Source: JBHJGP01 sp050331695 (GTDB lineage: Bacteria; Pseudomonadota; Alphaproteobacteria; Geminicoccales; Geminicoccaceae). Taken from it: a DNA stretch of 64,000 bases. The notes under the pieces are model-generated. The model saw only the letters and a list, made by a program, of their open reading frames with translations, did not search any database and had not been told where the DNA came from. Shown here piece after piece: positions 47,404 through 58,360 of this stretch. Position numbers and translations under genes: made by a program. Location: NCBI GenBank assembly GCA_050331695.1, contig JBHJGP010000036.1, positions 1-64,000 on the forward strand, read 5' to 3'. Every line of letters begins with the position of its first letter. Position 1 is the stretch's first letter.

Positions 47404-48024
47404 ATGGCCAACAGGATAAGACTTCATCGTCACGCCCTTTCCGGTCACTGTCATCGCGTCGAACTGTTCGCGGGCCTCGCCGGCCTGCCGATCGAACTGG
47501 TCGACGTCGACCTCGCCAAGGGCGAACACCAATCGGAGGCGTTTTTGTCCCTAAACCCCTTGGGACAGGTGCCGGTCATCGCGGACGGCGATATCGTCCT
47601 GGCGGACTCGAATGCCATTCTGGTCTATCTGGCAAAGACCTATGCACCCGAATGGTCGCCGGAAACACCGGTCCAGGCGGCGGCGGTGCAGCGTTTTCTG
47701 TCGATCGCCGCAGGTGAACTGGCCGCGGGTCCGGCGGCGGCGCGGCTGGTCACGGTCTTCGGCGCCAAACTGGACCATGACCGGGTGAAGAAGCTCGCGG
47801 CGCGGATTTTTGCCGTGCTCGACCAAGATCTGGCGGGGCGCGACTGGCTGGTCGGCGACAGGCCGACGATCGCCGATGTGGCGCTTTACAGCTACACGGC
47901 GCATGCGCCGGAGGGTCAGGTGGGCCTCGACGATTATGAGAACATCCGCAACTGGCTTGCCCGTCTCGAGCGGCTGCCGGGTTTCGTCGCCATGCGCGAA
48001 AGCCCAGTGAACGCGGCGGATTGA
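47404..48024 (+). CDS. Glutathione S-transferase
   Basis: 206 residues. N-terminal thioredoxin fold with the conserved ..SGHCHRVEL at the active-site helix and the cis-Pro NPLGQVPVI with ADSNAILVYLA; C-terminal helical domain with WLVGDRPTIADVALY. An active-site Ser or Cys is near SGHCH. Substrate unknown. Likely cotranscribed with the downstream oxidoreductase, 15 bases away. Confidence 0.9.
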   Translation: MANRIRLHRHALSGHCHRVELFAGLAGLPIELVDVDLAKGEHQSEAFLSLNPLGQVPVIADGDIVLADSNAILVYLAKTYAPEWSPETPVQAAAVQRFLSIAAGELAAGPAAARLVTVFGAKLDHDRVKKLAARIFAVLDQDLAGRDWLVGDRPTIADVALYSYTAHAPEGQVGLDDYENIRNWLARLERLPGFVAMRESPVNAAD

Positions 48025-48039
48025 GAGGGGGGACAGGCG

Positions 48040-50100
48040 ATGATCGAGACCTCTCAACCGGAGGCGACGGATTTCTCGCCGTTTCACGCCGGCGAACAGG
48101 CTCTCCAGGCGCGGTTCGGCAAACGCGAGGAGATTGAAAGCCTGGGGCGGCAGATGATCCGCGATCACATGCCGGACCAGCACAGGCGCTTTTACGCCCA
48201 GCTCCCGTTCCTGATCGCGGGCAGCATCGACGGTGAAGGCTTTCCTTGGGCCTCGATCATCGAAGGGAAGCCGGGCTTTCTGCAAAGCCCCGACCCTGCC
48301 ACGCTCAGCATCACTGGTTCGCCCAGAGCCGGCGATCCGCTTCACCAGGCGTGGCGCGCCGGCGACGATCTGGGCCTCCTTGGGATAGACCTGGCGACCC
48401 GCCGGCGGAACCGGCTGAACGTCCGGGTCAAGCACGCGGACGATGGTCATCTGACCCTCGAGGTCGATCAGGCCTTTGGCAATTGTCCGCAATACATTCA
48501 GACGCGCACGCTCCGGGCCGCCGATGCACCGGCCAGACAAAGCGAGCCCGTTTCGTTCACTGCTCTGGACGATCGGGCAGCCGCGATGATCCGGAGCGCG
48601 GACACCCTGTTCGTCGCCAGTTTCGCCGGTGATCAGATCGAAGGCCGGGCGGGTGGCGTCGACGTTTCCCACCGGGGCGGACGGCCGGGCTTCGTCAAGG
48701 TCGATGGCGACAGGCTCACGATCCCCGATTACGCCGGGAACTTTCACTTCAACACGTTCGGCAACTTTCTGCTGAACCCGAAAGCCGGACTCCTGTTCGT
48801 GGATTTCGAGACCGGCGATGTGCTGATGCTGACCGGTCGGGTCGAGCTCATTTGGGATGGGCCCGAGGTCACCAGCTTTCGAGGGGCCGAGCGTGCCTGG
48901 TCGTTCACCCTCGACCACGGCCTTTTGTTCGAGAACACGCTTGCCTGGCGCTTCGCCTTCGAGGACTACTCGCCGAACACGCTTCTCACGGGCGACTGGC
49001 AGGAGGCCGACGCCCGGCTGGCGGCCGAAGCCAAAGGCAATGTTTGGCGGCCGTTCCGGGTCGTCCGGACCGTCGATGAGAGTGAGACCATCCGCTCGCT
49101 CCATCTGGAACCGGATGATGGCGACGGTCTTTTGTCCTTCGCGCCGGGCCAATATGTGCCGTTGCACCTGAGCCCCGAAGACGGCGGCAAGGCGCTCGTT
49201 CGAACCTACAGCCTGTCCTCTGCGCCGGGCGATCCCTTCTACCGGATCTCGGTCAAGCGAGAAGCGAAGGGCACGGTCTCCAGCTATCTGCATGAGCGCG
49301 TGCAAACAGGCGACAGGATCGAGCTTCGCCTGCCGCGCGGCGATTTCGCTCTCGACGCCGCCGACCCCAGGCCGGCTCTCCTGCTCGCCGCCGGAGTCGG
49401 AATCACGCCCATGATCGCGATGGCCCGTCACATTGTCGTCGAGGGCATGAGAACCCGCAAATTCAGACCGACGACGCTCGTTCATGTTGCCCTGAGCGTG
49501 GATGAGAGAGGTTTTTTCGACGAAGCCCGGCAGCTGGAGGCGATGGGCCGGGGTGCTTTGCGTTACCTCTCGCTGATCACCCGACCCGCGGCAGACGAGC
49601 GAGAAGGCGAGCACTTTCACCGGAAGGGGCGCCTGAGCTCCGATCTGCTGACCACGCTCATCGGTGATGACCAGCCCGATGTGTTTTTGTGCGGACCGGA
49701 AGCGTTCATGCAGTCTAGTTACGATCTCCTGCGCGGTCTGGACGTGGCCGACCGGCGGATCCATGCCGAAGCTTTCGGGCCGTCGGCGGTGAGGCGAGAT
49801 GGGGCCGAAGGGGAAGAGGTTGCCGAAGCGGAAACGGTTTCGGCGGTCGTGACCTTTGCCCGGTCCAATCGGAGTGCTGTCTGGAAACCGGCGGACGGCT
49901 CCTTGCTCGATTTCGCCGAAGCCCAGGGTCTCATGCCCGAGTTCGGATGCCGGAACGGGGCTTGCGGGACCTGTGCGGTCGCTTTGCAGCGGGGTGCGGT
50001 TGCCTACCGGCACCAACCCCATACAGCCCAGGAAAACGAGGTGCTGATCTGCTCAGCCGTGCCGGCCCGGAACACGGGCAACCTCAGTCTGGATCTTTAG
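48040..50100 (+). CDS. Three-module PNPOx-FNR-ferredoxin oxidoreductase
   Basis: 686 residues. Residues about 40-300: pyridoxamine-phosphate-oxidase-like split barrel, FMN-binding, with QLPFLIAGSIDG-like start and NFHFNTFGNFLLNP. About 335-440: FAD domain with RTYSLSS (387-393). About 440-560: NAD domain LLAAGVGITPM and FLCGPEAFM. About 605-686: plant-type 2Fe-2S ferredoxin with FGCRNGACGTC and the fourth cysteine in ICSAVP. It should pass electrons from NAD(P)H through FAD to the iron-sulfur cluster; the PNPOx part may be the terminal reductase. GGGGGGAC ribosome site. Ends overlapping convergently with DUF4170. Confidence 0.88.
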   Translation: MIETSQPEATDFSPFHAGEQALQARFGKREEIESLGRQMIRDHMPDQHRRFYAQLPFLIAGSIDGEGFPWASIIEGKPGFLQSPDPATLSITGSPRAGDPLHQAWRAGDDLGLLGIDLATRRRNRLNVRVKHADDGHLTLEVDQAFGNCPQYIQTRTLRAADAPARQSEPVSFTALDDRAAAMIRSADTLFVASFAGDQIEGRAGGVDVSHRGGRPGFVKVDGDRLTIPDYAGNFHFNTFGNFLLNPKAGLLFVDFETGDVLMLTGRVELIWDGPEVTSFRGAERAWSFTLDHGLLFENTLAWRFAFEDYSPNTLLTGDWQEADARLAAEAKGNVWRPFRVVRTVDESETIRSLHLEPDDGDGLLSFAPGQYVPLHLSPEDGGKALVRTYSLSSAPGDPFYRISVKREAKGTVSSYLHERVQTGDRIELRLPRGDFALDAADPRPALLLAAGVGITPMIAMARHIVVEGMRTRKFRPTTLVHVALSVDERGFFDEARQLEAMGRGALRYLSLITRPAADEREGEHFHRKGRLSSDLLTTLIGDDQPDVFLCGPEAFMQSSYDLLRGLDVADRRIHAEAFGPSAVRRDGAEGEEVAEAETVSAVVTFARSNRSAVWKPADGSLLDFAEAQGLMPEFGCRNGACGTCAVALQRGAVAYRHQPHTAQENEVLICSAVPARNTGNLSLDL

Positions 50101-50341
50101 GGGCGTCGTCGTCCGGGTCGAGCAACCGGTGGAGGTGAACGACGAAGTATCTCGTCTGTGCGTCGTCGACCGTTTGCTGGGCTTTCGCTTTCCAGGCTTC
50201 GTAAGCCTTTTGATAGTTCGGGTAGATGCCGACGATGTCCAGCCGATCGAGATCCTCGAATTCGACCGTGGTGGGATCGGCCAGCTGACCGCCGAAAACG
50301 AGATGCAGGAGCTGTTTGGTCATGAACCAGCCGGTTTTCAT
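50084..50341 (-). CDS. DUF4170 domain protein
   Basis: 85 residues. LLHLVFGGQLADP, DLDRLDIVGIYPNYQKAYEAWKAKAQ and RYFVVHLHRLLDP match DUF4170, a small alphaproteobacterial family of unknown function. Start at 50341, or 50323 where the family usually begins. Neither has a good ribosome site. Overlaps 17 bases with the oxidoreductase end. Confidence 0.88.
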   Translation of the reverse strand: MKTGWFMTKQLLHLVFGGQLADPTTVEFEDLDRLDIVGIYPNYQKAYEAWKAKAQQTVDDAQTRYFVVHLHRLLDPDDDAPKDPD

Positions 50342-50402
50342 CGATTAGAGACGCATTACCATAACGCGAGGTCACGAACAGGCAATCAATCGGAGCAATT
50401 CC

Positions 50403-50876
50403 ATGGTCGAGATCCGCCAAGCCCGGGTCGAGGACGCCGACGCCATCGCAGCCATGACGCGAAACTTCAATAAGGAAGAAGGCGGCGCCGGCCGCATCGA
50501 AACTGTTCAAATTCATGAGCTTTGTTTCAGCGACAGACCCTTCTATCGGGCTTTGGTCGCCGACGACGGCGCCACATTGGTCGGCTACGCGCTGATCATG
50601 CCCTACTTCGACATGATGCCCTGCGCGTGGTGTAGCTATATGGAAGATCTCTACGTCATCCCGATGAGGCGAAACCAGGGCATTGGTTGGTTATTGATCG
50701 CCGCAGTGGCGAAGATGGCGGTCGCCGAGGGACTCAATAATCTCTATTGGCACGCTCTTCCGGCAAACACAGGCGCCAGACGGTTCTACGCGTCGACCGG
50801 AGCTGTCGAGGGAACAGCTATTCCCTTAGCCCTTGCAGGCGACGCTCTCAGGACGTTGGCGGCCGAAGCCGCCTGA
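50403..50876 (+). CDS. GNAT family N-acetyltransferase
   Basis: 157 residues. Acetyl-CoA loop RRNQGIGWLLI (about 97-107), preceded by MEDLYVIP; then a LYWHALPANTGARRFYASTGA tail with NxxARxFY, a GNAT signature (in two parts). Substrate unknown; the ACCW-like PCAWCSYMEDLYV resembles the SSAT-related group. Confidence 0.87.
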   Translation: MVEIRQARVEDADAIAAMTRNFNKEEGGAGRIETVQIHELCFSDRPFYRALVADDGATLVGYALIMPYFDMMPCAWCSYMEDLYVIPMRRNQGIGWLLIAAVAKMAVAEGLNNLYWHALPANTGARRFYASTGAVEGTAIPLALAGDALRTLAAEAA

Positions 50877-50886
50877 GCGCGCCCGA

Positions 50887-50985
50887 TCAGGTTCCGGGTT
50901 GGGGGCTTGGTTCGCCGGGACCCGGATCTCCGTGGCGCGCGCTGGTGGTCGGCACCGAGCCGCGCCGTCCGCCACTGGGCGTGCG
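50887..50985 (-). repeat. Second copy of the ftsH 3' end
   Basis: Matches the last 90 or so bases of ftsH at 53723-53820. The minus-strand translation shares the final 30 residues: GGRRGSVPTT...DPGPGEPSPQPGT against GGRRGSVPST...EPGPGEPSPQPGT in FtsH, ending at a stop in the same place. The copies differ at several bases and by one codon. Further upstream (50986-51131) similarity ends. This is a direct repeat bracketing two genes. Confidence 0.85.
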
Positions 50986-51131
50986 ACGCTCGCCGACGTC
51001 GGCAATTGTGCGCGGGCCCTCCGCTCGTGGCGTAACTGTCTGGAGAACCTGTTCGTTGTTCCGGACAAGCGCGACGGAGATATTGGTCTGCGTCTCACGG
51101 CGGCGGTCGCTCAAATCCAGAAAACTCCGGC

Positions 51132-52079
51132 TCAACTGGTGGACGTCGCCAACCACCGTCGCCCTTCTATTACCCCGCCCACCACAGCCATTCCGAAAAT
51201 AGTCGTGGCGAAAGCCAGCAGGCCATAAGCAACGGCGCTCGCTCCGTCGATCCCATAGGGTGCAAGCAGCACGACCAACGCCCCCTCCCTAAGCCCGAGT
51301 CCGGCGACGCTGACCGGCAAAATCGCGACCAGAATGGCGGCTGATCGGGTCCAACCAATCATCGAGACCGAAAGCTCGAGGTCCAGCGACCAAGCGACGG
51401 CGCCGTAGGCGGCGATGCCGATCAGGTGCACCACGATGCCCAGGCCCAGCAGCTGTATCGAGATCCGCCAAGGCATGCTGCGCGCGCGCTCCATGGCGTC
51501 CCGCAGCGGTGCCAGCTTGCGCGGCCATCGACCCACCAGCCACTGCCAAAGAGGTGTGATCAGGGGCAAGGGCTGGAAGATGGCGAGCTGCAGCGCCGCA
51601 AAACCCAGCGTCGCGGCAAGCATCAAGAGCAGCACCGGCCACACGTCAGCCAGCGGGTCAGCGAACCAGAACACCACACCAATCGCGCCCAAGGTCACCG
51701 TTGCCACCAACCGCTCCAAGGTCAGGGCCACAGCCGGCTCGGCGTATTGGCCACCCGCCCGAGCCATCTGATAGAGCCGTGCCGCAACACCGGACAGATT
51801 TCCCGCCGGCAGCGCCAGACCATAGAAGACAGCGCTCAGGTTAATCTTGAACAGCGCCCAAAACGGCAAGACCAACCCAAGCGCTTGGGTAACGCAGCGA
51901 ATGCGCTCGGCAATCACCAGGTGGCTGGCCAACGCCAACACCAAGGCCAGCACGATCCCGGTCGGATGGGCCCGCCCCAAGGTTCCAATGAGCTCGTCCG
52001 CTGGCACCGACTGAATGAGGTATCCCACAAGCGTAAACGCGACGGCAAACCGGAGTAGCCGTCGCGTCGACAACGTCAC
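51132..52079 (-). CDS. LPG_synthase_TM (UPF0104) flippase-like membrane protein
   Basis: 315 residues, about eight helices. Same family as the 26112-27032 gene but clearly a different paralogue. Core segments: FYGLALPAGNLSGVAARLYQMAR, EPAVALTLERLVAT and VAGLGLREGALVVLLAPYG. Lacks the soluble MprF catalytic domain. Fifteen bases downstream of the phosphatase-fold gene, so cotranscribed. It lies between the two ftsH tail copies. Confidence 0.85.
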   Translation of the reverse strand: MTLSTRRLLRFAVAFTLVGYLIQSVPADELIGTLGRAHPTGIVLALVLALASHLVIAERIRCVTQALGLVLPFWALFKINLSAVFYGLALPAGNLSGVAARLYQMARAGGQYAEPAVALTLERLVATVTLGAIGVVFWFADPLADVWPVLLLMLAATLGFAALQLAIFQPLPLITPLWQWLVGRWPRKLAPLRDAMERARSMPWRISIQLLGLGIVVHLIGIAAYGAVAWSLDLELSVSMIGWTRSAAILVAILPVSVAGLGLREGALVVLLAPYGIDGASAVAYGLLAFATTIFGMAVVGGVIEGRRWLATSTS

Positions 52080-52094
52080 GCTCGCTGCCTTCGT

Positions 52095-53372
52095 TCACTC
52101 AACGATTTCGGCGGATCTTGGCGTCGCGGCATGGGATCTTGGCGTCGGGGCATGGCTGCGCCGCGCAAACACTGCTCGGCCTGTCATGCTCTCGGGTGGC
52201 TGACGCTCGAGCAAGGTCAAGATCGAAGGGGCGATGTCGGTCAAATGGATGGTCTCGGACAATGCGCGGTAACCGTCAGCCGCCAAGGTCATGAAACCAT
52301 ACTCTGTCGTCGTTTCCGCGAGATAGCCGTGATCGCCGACATGCCACGGACGATTACGTCGAGTGCGCATCCCCGGATCCTTTTGCGAAAGTACGAAGTT
52401 CGCAAATGGCTGGAAGAAGTCGTTGGGAAAGAACGTGCATCCTGGATCAGCGAACACATAGGCTTGACCGTACCTGCCATCTGGGAAATGAACGCCGAAG
52501 CGAGCCAGATCATCAGCCAACAGAACGCTAACGAAATCGAGCTGGTCCAGATGCTCTAGCAACCTCGCCCCGGTCGCCTCATCCTGCCACCACAGTGTCG
52601 CACGGGTGTTCTCAACGAATATGTCGACCTGATCTTGATCGAGATCGAGTGTATCGACCTCTTTCACAATGTCGACGACCCGCGTTACAGCGTCCTGACC
52701 GTGGTCGCTGAGAAGCATGAAGTCGATCCCGCTTTGCCGACACTTTGTCTCCAGCTCGGCAATGAATGCGTCCGTCTTGGTCTCGTAAGTCCCGACCGAG
52801 CCGTCGCCCATGTTCCAGTGCAGCAGATAATCAAGGCTGTGATTGGCGATCATCCGGAACTCGCGGTCATCGGCGACCGCCGCATCAAGAAGCGTGTCGA
52901 GCTGCTCATGCCGATCCTCATAGACAAACTCGCCTTGGGATCCGAGGACATTGAAGATAGAAGGAGTCTTGTTGATCCGGCGAACCACCTGGCTTTTGTC
53001 GCGGGCAAACTTGATGTTCATCCGCATCCAATCAAACCGCCGCCGTCTTCGGGGTGGCATGGTGGCAACTTCAATCGGACCTGAGATCGCGTGGGCCACG
53101 CACTGTGCCGTCGTGGTGACCAGATCGGGCAAGCAATCCACTGATCGCTGAAAGACGCCAGGCCGCCGGTCAGACCGGAGACATGGTCCCCACATGCCGT
53201 GGACGTGAGGGGCGGCACCAGTCAAGATGGTGGGAAGGTTCTCGCTTACCGGTAGAGCGCGAAACCGAACGGTTGGGAACGCCTGCATCAGCTTAGCGAC
53301 GGTCGGGAAGGCGCCGGCTTCGATCCGCCGAAGGTCCAGCGCAGGCACGTAGCAAAGCACGAGTTTCGGCAA
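52095..53372 (-). CDS. Alkaline-phosphatase-superfamily phosphodiesterase
   Basis: 425 residues of the type I phosphodiesterase/nucleotide pyrophosphatase family. Metal and nucleophile motifs: LPTILTG with Thr48 as probable nucleophile, APHVHG, LLSDHGQD, and the late WHVGDHGYL. The end carries a seven-residue duplicate, RSHAPTP-RSHAATP, from a 21-base DNA tandem. Cotranscribed with the flippase-like gene. Likely acts on a phosphodiester of a lipid or nucleotide, substrate unknown. Confidence 0.83.
   Translation of the reverse strand: MPKLVLCYVPALDLRRIEAGAFPTVAKLMQAFPTVRFRALPVSENLPTILTGAAPHVHGMWGPCLRSDRRPGVFQRSVDCLPDLVTTTAQCVAHAISGPIEVATMPPRRRRRFDWMRMNIKFARDKSQVVRRINKTPSIFNVLGSQGEFVYEDRHEQLDTLLDAAVADDREFRMIANHSLDYLLHWNMGDGSVGTYETKTDAFIAELETKCRQSGIDFMLLSDHGQDAVTRVVDIVKEVDTLDLDQDQVDIFVENTRATLWWQDEATGARLLEHLDQLDFVSVLLADDLARFGVHFPDGRYGQAYVFADPGCTFFPNDFFQPFANFVLSQKDPGMRTRRNRPWHVGDHGYLAETTTEYGFMTLAADGYRALSETIHLTDIAPSILTLLERQPPESMTGRAVFARRSHAPTPRSHAATPRSAEIVE
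52113..52154. repeat. Two-copy 21-base tandem repeat in the phosphodiesterase gene
   Basis: GGATCTTGGCGTCGCGGCATG is followed by GGATCTTGGCGTCGGGGCATG. One base differs. It encodes RSHAxTP twice in the protein tail, on the minus strand. Confidence 0.85.
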
Positions 53373-53722
53373 ATCTTCTCCCCGTCATAAGCCGGACGGC
53401 ATGTCAAGGTAGACATGTTTGCCGAGTGCATATTTCAGGCCAACGTGGGCAATCAAGTGAAACTAAGGGATCATTTTGTGATCTCTGTACTTTCCGCGTA
53501 ATTGTGGGAAAGGCATCAGGGTTCGCCCGGGCCGCAAAAAAGCCGGTCTACCAATGCTCTTTCAGCGCTGACCGTTCGTCGCCGGCGCCGCTTTTGGGGA
53601 TCGAGGCCGGCATGGATTGATTTCCGCTTATGCCGGCAGCTGAACGACGATTATACGCCGTTCATGTTTACCTAGCTGGCGATCCGAGAGTAGACCGGCT
53701 GACGACGAATGGATGACGAAAC
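53373..53722. other. Spacer between the phosphodiesterase gene and ftsH end
   Basis: About 350 bases, more AT-rich than the neighbouring genes. No credible gene or RNA; the plus-strand 64-residue frame at 53426-53620 has no family character. It should contain the promoter for the minus-strand phosphodiesterase. Confidence 0.4.
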
Positions 53723-55669
<1,947 letters not shown>

Positions 55670-55689
55670 CTATGAGCCTCTCGTTTCTG

Positions 55690-55703
55690 TCTGGCGAACG
55701 CCA
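55690..55703 (-). promoter_or_regulatory. Small hairpin in the ftsH leader
   Basis: CTGGCG-TT-CGCCAG on the minus strand sits 20 to 35 bases before the ftsH start. It might affect translation, but it is short. Confidence 0.25.
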
Positions 55704-55757
55704 GCTTTCAACTTTAGCCGTTTGCGAGAAATGATGCCACCATTCGAGGTGACAACT

Positions 55758-56828
55758 CTAACATAAGCTTGAGCCGTCCCGATACAACGAGACTGCGGCG
55801 AAGGACGCACCCGCGAGTGGCTTGCAAGGCGCGAATGTCCCGTGCTCACCCGTGGCGCGGTGTTCCGGAGCAATCGACAAACCGGCCGGCCCGAGCATGA
55901 TGAGACAGCCACCCAACGTTGTCCGCCGCCGCCCCTTGTCAAGATGGGTTCGAGCATGGTCGGCGGCGTCGCGTCTGGGCGGCCAGGCTTTGCTGCCGAT
56001 GCAGGCGGTCGCCGCGCGTAGGATCTCGCTCTTCGCCACGGCGCTCAGTTGGTGCCAGGTGCCGGCGGCGATGGATATTGAGCCTTTTGCATCGAGGGTC
56101 GCGTGGGCGGCAAACCACCGGGCGCTGCTCCGCTCACTCCGGGCTCGTGCCGCCGCTCCTTGGCGGATCTCGTCCAGGCCCGGATTTCCTGCAATAGGTC
56201 GCACGCGCACCCGTTCGAACCGGCGATCGTCATTCGACGGATCATGGCACCAGCCGAGACCCTGTGCTCGCAGCCAGAACCGGATCATCAAGGGATCTGT
56301 CCCAAGGAGCGGCCGCAACAGGCGACAGTTGCCAAGTTCGCGCACGGCCGCCATGCCGGCCGTGCCGGGCCCCGAGCCTCGCGCGCATCGCATGGCGATG
56401 GTCTCCGCCTGGTCGGCCAGATGGTGCCCGACCAGAAGGTGGAGGATCCCCAGCCGCCGGCATTCTTCATCCAGCAAGGTGTAACGGACGTCCCGGGCTG
56501 CCGCCTGGCTCGGCGGAGACGGTGGTGCGACCGGCTTCAAAATTCGGTGATCAATGCCGCGGCGCTCAAGAACACGGCCCACCCAGCGGGCCTCGGCGGC
56601 TGAGGCGGCCCGAAGACCGTGATCGACGGTTAAGCCGATCACGCGTCCCCCGCGCGCCAAAGCCCAATTCGCCGCCAACAGCGTCAGGGCGAGGCTGTCG
56701 GGCCCGCCGGAAACGGCGACGGCGACGATCGGCTCGGGCTCGAATGGCTCGAGGCCCGCCATGGCCTGGCGGAAGCGGTCGACGAGGCTCCGAGCTTTCG
56801 GCGGGACCAAAGCCGGCGCTAGCCGCAC
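55758..56828 (-). CDS. tilS: tRNA(Ile)-lysidine synthetase
   Basis: Attaches lysine to C34 of tRNA-Ile so that it reads AUA. 356 residues. PP-loop SGGPDS (40-45), GLTVDHGLR, VGHHLADQAET and GLGWCHDPSNDD are the TilS motifs. Overlaps cpoB by 10 bases upstream and lies 88 bases before ftsH. The C-terminal domain is shorter than in enterobacteria, usual for Alphaproteobacteria. Confidence 0.95.
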   Translation of the reverse strand: MRLAPALVPPKARSLVDRFRQAMAGLEPFEPEPIVAVAVSGGPDSLALTLLAANWALARGGRVIGLTVDHGLRAASAAEARWVGRVLERRGIDHRILKPVAPPSPPSQAAARDVRYTLLDEECRRLGILHLLVGHHLADQAETIAMRCARGSGPGTAGMAAVRELGNCRLLRPLLGTDPLMIRFWLRAQGLGWCHDPSNDDRRFERVRVRPIAGNPGLDEIRQGAAARARSERSSARWFAAHATLDAKGSISIAAGTWHQLSAVAKSEILRAATACIGSKAWPPRRDAADHARTHLDKGRRRTTLGGCLIMLGPAGLSIAPEHRATGEHGTFAPCKPLAGASFAAVSLYRDGSSLC

Positions 56829-57721
56829 TCGGCGCGCCTGGCCTCCCGCTGGGCCGCCGCTCTCAGCGCTCTCTGGGCGTCGGGGAATTCGCGATCGAGC
56901 TCGGCAAAGACGTCGCAGGCCTTTTCGGCTTCACCGATCTCCCGAAGCGACATGCCCATCTTGAGAAGAGTGTCGGCTGCCTTTGGTGCATCGGCACCGT
57001 AAACGCGGTAGTTGCGGGCGAAAGCAGCGGCGGCGCCGGCGTGATCGCCCTCCACGAAGCGGGTCTCGGCCATCCAAAAAGCGGCTTCGGGTACTCTCGG
57101 ATCGTCGGGCTCAGCGTCGACGAAATCGCTGAAGATTTGACGGGCCGCCTCGAAGTCGCCGGCCCGCATGGCATCGATACCCTGCTCATAGGCCGATTTG
57201 TCGGCATCTCGAGTAGTGGCAGCAGCGGTTTCCCCGGCTCCGGCCTCACCGCCGTCGGCCGGCCGAAAAACGGTGAAGGGGCCGGTTGTATCGGTTGGCG
57301 CGTCGGCCGTTCCGGCTTCGGCGCCGTTGGCCGCGTCCAGCCCGTCCGGCGGTGGCGCGGTCTCGAAGGGGTCGTCCGTTCGATCCATCCCCAGCCCGCT
57401 TTCGATCGCCGCGATCCGTTCACCAAAATCGCTTTCAGCCAGCTCCAAGCGCTCGCGGAGCTGGCGGTTTTCGAACTCCAGCTCCTCGATCCGACCGTTC
57501 AGCGCCCGGATCTGCTCAGTCAAACCGTTAAGCCGGTTCTGGATGGTCGCGTAGCGCTGATTGTCGATCTGAGCCTGGGCGACCTTGATTTCGGCCGGAG
57601 ATGGGGGCGGCCGGGTTGGTTCGATCCCGAGTGGCGGGATCGCCGCCGGGGCCATCGAGATGACGCCGAAGAACAGGGGCAGGGCCAGAAGACCCTGCCG
57701 CCAGGATCGCGCTCCGATCAC
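56819..57721 (-). CDS. cpoB: Tol-Pal coordinator CpoB (YbgF)
   Basis: Periplasmic regulator that links Tol-Pal to PBP1B. 300 residues: signal segment (GLLALPLFFGVISMAPAA), coiled-coil trimerisation helix (about 55-100: NRLNGLTEQIRALNGRIEELEFENRQLRERLE in parts), a Gly/Ala/Asp-rich linker (about 105-175) and C-terminal TPR repeats. GTG 57721 with AAGGG upstream is preferred over the open frame to 57817 because it starts a signal peptide. 10 bases after pal. Confidence 0.92.
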   Translation of the reverse strand: MIGARSWRQGLLALPLFFGVISMAPAAIPPLGIEPTRPPPSPAEIKVAQAQIDNQRYATIQNRLNGLTEQIRALNGRIEELEFENRQLRERLELAESDFGERIAAIESGLGMDRTDDPFETAPPPDGLDAANGAEAGTADAPTDTTGPFTVFRPADGGEAGAGETAAATTRDADKSAYEQGIDAMRAGDFEAARQIFSDFVDAEPDDPRVPEAAFWMAETRFVEGDHAGAAAAFARNYRVYGADAPKAADTLLKMGMSLREIGEAEKACDVFAELDREFPDAQRALRAAAQREARRAECG

Positions 57722-57731
57722 GCGCGAGCCC

Positions 57732-58256
57732 TTAGTTGGTGAGATTGGCGACGCTGACAGCACGCCGGTTCTGCGCCCAGGCTTGCTCGTTGTGACCCGG
57801 ATCCACCGGCCGCTCATAACCGTAAGAGATGGTCAAAAGCCGCTCGCTGTCGATACCGAGCGCCACCAAATACTCCTTGACCGCGTTGGCGCGCCGGTCG
57901 CCCAGCGCCAGATTGTATTCGCGTGTGCCGCGCTCGTCGCAATGACCCTCGATGGTCATCGACACGTTCTGGTTGCTTTGAAGCCATTCGGCCTGCTGCT
58001 GTAGAATGCCCTCGGAACGGGCGTCCAGGACCGAACTGTCGAAGGCGAAGTAGATCGTATCGCTGCCGGCGGTGGCGATCAGATCTTCCTGGCTCCCCGG
58101 AATGGGGCCGCCGCCGAGGTCGGTCGAGCTGACACTTTCATCAGCGCCTGCGTTCGCGCCGCCCTGCTGGGAGACGCTGAGAGCGTCATCTTGGGTGCCG
58201 CTGCACCCGGCAACGAGCGCGAGCATGGCGAAGATGGAAAAAAACCGCGTCAACAT
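57732..58256 (-). CDS. pal: Peptidoglycan-associated lipoprotein Pal
   Basis: 174 residues. Lipobox LVAGC, acylated Cys18. Linker, then OmpA-like peptidoglycan-binding domain (about 65-170) with TIEGHCDERGTREYNLALGDRRA (in parts) and YGYERP. Outer-membrane anchor of the Tol system. Confidence 0.97.
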   Translation of the reverse strand: MLTRFFSIFAMLALVAGCSGTQDDALSVSQQGGANAGADESVSSTDLGGGPIPGSQEDLIATAGSDTIYFAFDSSVLDARSEGILQQQAEWLQSNQNVSMTIEGHCDERGTREYNLALGDRRANAVKEYLVALGIDSERLLTISYGYERPVDPGHNEQAWAQNRRAVSVANLTN

Positions 58257-58360
58257 TCAGATCTCCTTGAGCGGTGGTCCGGACGGTTGTCGACCCGTCC
58301 GCGTGGGGCCGATCCCCATGCGCTCAACCGTTAGTTCCCTTGGCTTTATAAGCGGTTAGC

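Noticed and set aside
47551..50022. An open frame of over 800 codons on the minus strand
   Set aside because: Mirror of the GST and oxidoreductase genes; composition is low in hydrophobic order and full of Arg, Pro and Gln as in high-GC antisense frames. The plus-strand genes have clear motifs.
50986..51131. A gene ending in the ftsH-like tail (minus frame 50887-51156)
   Set aside because: Only the last 30 residues resemble FtsH; the rest has no family character or start signal.
52113..52154. Possible insertion-site duplication
   Set aside because: The two 21-base units are directly adjacent and inside one reading frame, so this is simple tandem duplication.
53426..53620. 64-residue plus-strand frame near ftsH
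   Set aside because: No ribosome site, motif or membrane segment; likely chance.
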